Positions 4,201-6,181 of a stretch of DNA of 6,181 nt are shown in pieces; position 1 is the stretch's first letter; the number at the start of each line of letters is the position of its first letter. A program made the translations under genes and the position numbers. Below the pieces are notes generated by a model. It ran no database searches. It had not been told where the DNA came from and saw nothing but the letters and a program-made list of their open reading frames with translations. The DNA is taken from positions 1 to 6,181 of the forward strand of contig DAOVHT010000062.1 of assembly GCA_030671745.1 (NCBI GenBank), written 5' to 3'. Origin of the DNA: Candidatus Nanohaloarchaea archaeon (GTDB taxonomy: Archaea > EX4484-52 > GLR71).

Positions 4201-5985
4201 ATGTATCTATATGAGGCTTGCGAAAAAGAGATCAATTCAATGCTTGAAAGTTGCGGGATAAAAGACGCAAAAATAGAGATGCCTCCTAAAAATATTGATG
4301 CTGACTTCTCATATCCTTGTTTTGCACTGTCTAAGACCATGAAGAAAAAACCAGATATGATCGCAAAAGAATTCAAAGATAAGATTGATGAGATGATTAC
4401 AGATAAAAGTCTTGTCAAGAGATGTGAGGTTCTCGGACCGTACCTAAATTTCTATATTGATGATGCAAAGATTGCCGAAAAAGTCATGTCTGAGGTCTAC
4501 AGGCTTAAAGAGCAATACGGCACAACTGATGAAGGAAAGATGAAAAAGGTAATTGTTGAATACATCTCTGCTAACCCCATACACCCATTGCATATCGGTT
4601 CTGCACGGAATGCTATCCTTGGCAAGTCATTGACCAATACTTATTCTTTTATGAATTATGATGTCAAGTCACATTATTACATGAATGATATCGGGTTGCA
4701 GGTCGCAAAGGTGGCTTTCGGGTACAGTAAACTTAAAGACAAGACTGTTGCTGGGCGACCTGACGTGTGGATGGGTAAACTATATGCAATCACGTCTGCC
4801 ATAATTGCTGATGACGCTGACATCAAAAAGGAACTTGAGACGAAATGGCCTGACATGTACGGCAAGCTTGACGAGGCATTGTCGGGTGTTGAAGATATTG
4901 AGGGGCAGGTGAAGGCCATGCTCCAGAAGATTGAGGCAGGAGACAAGAAGACTGCTGACCTGTTCAAAGAAGTCGGTAACCTGTGCACTGAAGGGTTCAA
5001 GGAGACATTCTCAAGGATGAATATCAGATTTGATTCTTATGATTATGAATCCATGTTCATCATAAATGGTGATGTCTACAAGGTCATCGATGCGCTCAAG
5101 AAGAAGAAAGTGCTTAAGAAGACAGATCAGGGTACATGGATCATTGACCTTGAAAAGTATAAGATGCCGTCAACGGTCCTTGTAAGGTCGGATGATACCA
5201 CACTTTACCTTACACGAGACATTGCATATTCCATCTGGAAATTTGAGACTGAAAAGGCTGAGAAAGCCATAAATATCATCGCTTCAGAACAGGAACTGCC
5301 ACAGAAACAGTTGAACATGGCGCTTAAGATACTTGATAAAACTTATGCTGACAACCTGTACCACCTGTCATACGGTCTTGTCAACCTGCCCGGCATCAAG
5401 ATGTCGGGGCGACGGGGACGATACATCACTTTCGATCATGTTCTGGACGAGGCTATCAAGAAGGCGTATGAGGTTGTTGATGAGAAGAATCATGGCCTGT
5501 CTCAGAAAGAGAAGAAGGCAATCTCTGAGATGGTGGGTAAAGGTGCAGTCATATATTCCATACTGAAAGTCGAGGCGCGTAAGAATGTCACTTTTGACAT
5601 GGATGATGCACTGGATTTCAATGGTAATTCGGCACCCTATATACAGTACACTCATGCGCGCGCAAGAAGCATCATCAATAAGGCAGGAGGGACTCACAAA
5701 TATGATTCCAGTCTTCTTGATTCTGTTAGTGAGCAGAGGGTACTTAAACGTATAGCTGAATATCCCGCAATCGTCAAATCATGCAGCAAGAATGTGTCAC
5801 CGCACATCATCTGCAATTATCTTTTTGAGCTTGCGCAGGATTTCAATAATTTCTATAATTCAATGCCTGTCATCAAGGCCGATCCTGATGTAAGAAATGC
5901 GCGGCTTGCACTTGTTGATTCAACTGCGCAAGTAATAAAAAATGGTCTTTCGCTTCTTGAGATTGAGGCACCGGACAAGATGTAG
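4201..5985 (+). CDS. argS: Arginyl-tRNA synthetase (class I)
   Basis: This enzyme attaches arginine to tRNA-Arg in the cytosol, using ATP and, as in other ArgRS enzymes, tRNA for activation. From ATG 4201 it has 594 residues, a normal length. The N-terminal add-on domain covers roughly residues 1-105 (with the segment FSYPCFALSKTMKKKP). The catalytic Rossmann fold opens with EYISANPIHPLHIGSARNA, where H131-I-G-S is the HIGH signature. The KMSKS-type loop is K400-M-S-G-R in LPGIKMSGRRGRYI. The anticodon-binding DALR domain begins around YIQYTHARARSII (480-492) and runs to the end. The frame is intact with no odd residues in the motifs. It has its own promoter after MBF1, and trm56 begins 6 nt beyond its TAG in the same frame, so the two are surely co-transcribed. 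Confidence 0.97.
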   Translation: MYLYEACEKEINSMLESCGIKDAKIEMPPKNIDADFSYPCFALSKTMKKKPDMIAKEFKDKIDEMITDKSLVKRCEVLGPYLNFYIDDAKIAEKVMSEVYRLKEQYGTTDEGKMKKVIVEYISANPIHPLHIGSARNAILGKSLTNTYSFMNYDVKSHYYMNDIGLQVAKVAFGYSKLKDKTVAGRPDVWMGKLYAITSAIIADDADIKKELETKWPDMYGKLDEALSGVEDIEGQVKAMLQKIEAGDKKTADLFKEVGNLCTEGFKETFSRMNIRFDSYDYESMFIINGDVYKVIDALKKKKVLKKTDQGTWIIDLEKYKMPSTVLVRSDDTTLYLTRDIAYSIWKFETEKAEKAINIIASEQELPQKQLNMALKILDKTYADNLYHLSYGLVNLPGIKMSGRRGRYITFDHVLDEAIKKAYEVVDEKNHGLSQKEKKAISEMVGKGAVIYSILKVEARKNVTFDMDDALDFNGNSAPYIQYTHARARSIINKAGGTHKYDSSLLDSVSEQRVLKRIAEYPAIVKSCSKNVSPHIICNYLFELAQDFNNFYNSMPVIKADPDVRNARLALVDSTAQVIKNGLSLLEIEAPDKM

Positions 5986-5991
5986 ATCGAT

Positions 5992-6181
5992 ATGATAACA
6001 GTACTTAGGATTGGGCACAGGCTTGGAAGAGATTCAAGGATAACTACTCATTGCGGTCTTGTATCTCGGGCATTCGGTGCAAAAAAGATTATCCTTTCCG
6101 GTGATTATGATAAGAAGATAGTTGACAGCCTTTGCGGTGTTCGTGAGCAGTGGGGTGGTGACTTTGAGGTCGAGTATGACA
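5992..6181 (+). CDS. trm56: tRNA (cytidine-56) 2'-O-methyltransferase, 5' part
   Basis: The first 63 residues are present; the gene runs off the right edge. The N-terminus ITVLRIGHRLGRDSRITTHC followed by GLVSRAFGAKKIILSGDYD is the hallmark opening of archaeal Trm56, a SPOUT-class (knotted) enzyme that methylates the ribose of C56 in the tRNA T-loop using SAM. The SAM-binding knot lies beyond the window, so activity cannot be judged. The start is ATG 5992, six bases after the ArgRS stop and in the same frame. There is no convincing SD, so initiation probably depends on ribosomes finishing ArgRS. Pairing with a tRNA synthetase fits its role. Confidence 0.9.
   Translation, partial: MITVLRIGHRLGRDSRITTHCGLVSRAFGAKKIILSGDYDKKIVDSLCGVREQWGGDFEVEYD

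Noticed and set aside
4677..5697. Minus- and plus-strand frames inside ArgRS (4677-5000, 5333-5566, 5368-5697)
   Set aside because: They lie fully within an intact argS and have no start signals or family likeness.

Overview
The window reads as a piece of an archaeal chromosome. Four gene families point that way: an archaeal-type MBF1 (zinc ribbon plus helix-turn-helix), an arginyl-tRNA synthetase directly followed by the start of a Trm56-type tRNA 2'-O-methyltransferase, an archaeal HD-domain protein of the TIGR00295 kind, and a zinc-ribbon protein with an archaeal Hsp20-like domain. AT-rich TATA-like boxes lie about 22-28 nt before several start codons, and Shine-Dalgarno (SD) sites match the archaeal 16S tail (GGAGGTGAT). 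I cannot fix the lineage; an uncultivated euryarchaeal or DPANN-like genome would fit.

Layout. (1) 1-1026, plus strand: the 3' end of a small membrane protein resembling YdjM/DUF457 metal-dependent hydrolases. It is followed by a tight chain of short reading frames: an apparently frameshifted membrane-anchored ORF (about 289-521), a 42-aa ORF (518-646), an 86-aa ORF (662-922) and a 35-aa ORF (919-1026). These are linked by two ATGA stop/start overlaps and strong SD sites. I recognise none of the four small proteins; this is the least ordinary part of the window. (2) 1027-1431: a T-tract, a 9-bp hairpin, a 60-aa minus-strand zinc-ribbon protein, and a divergent promoter region with a possible 15-codon leader ORF. 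(3) 1432-3414: the HD-domain phosphohydrolase (plus), whose end overlaps by 30 bp the end of the minus-strand zinc-ribbon/Hsp20-like gene. That gene lies 24 nt downstream of a Trm9-like methyltransferase. (4) 3415-6181: a divergent intergenic region, MBF1, a T-rich terminator, ArgRS, and the 5' end of trm56 beginning six bases after the ArgRS stop codon.

Working together: the right half has a translation theme, with tRNA charging (ArgRS), a probable wobble-uridine methyltransferase (Trm9-like) and tRNA position-56 methylation (Trm56), beside the general transcription co-factor MBF1. The left-hand cluster has no readable function. Six genes share one start-site layout, an SD ending in GAT placed 3 or 4 nt before ATG; this settles the ArgRS start at 4201 rather than the upstream GTG. 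I see no tRNA, rRNA, CRISPR array, transposase or attachment site.
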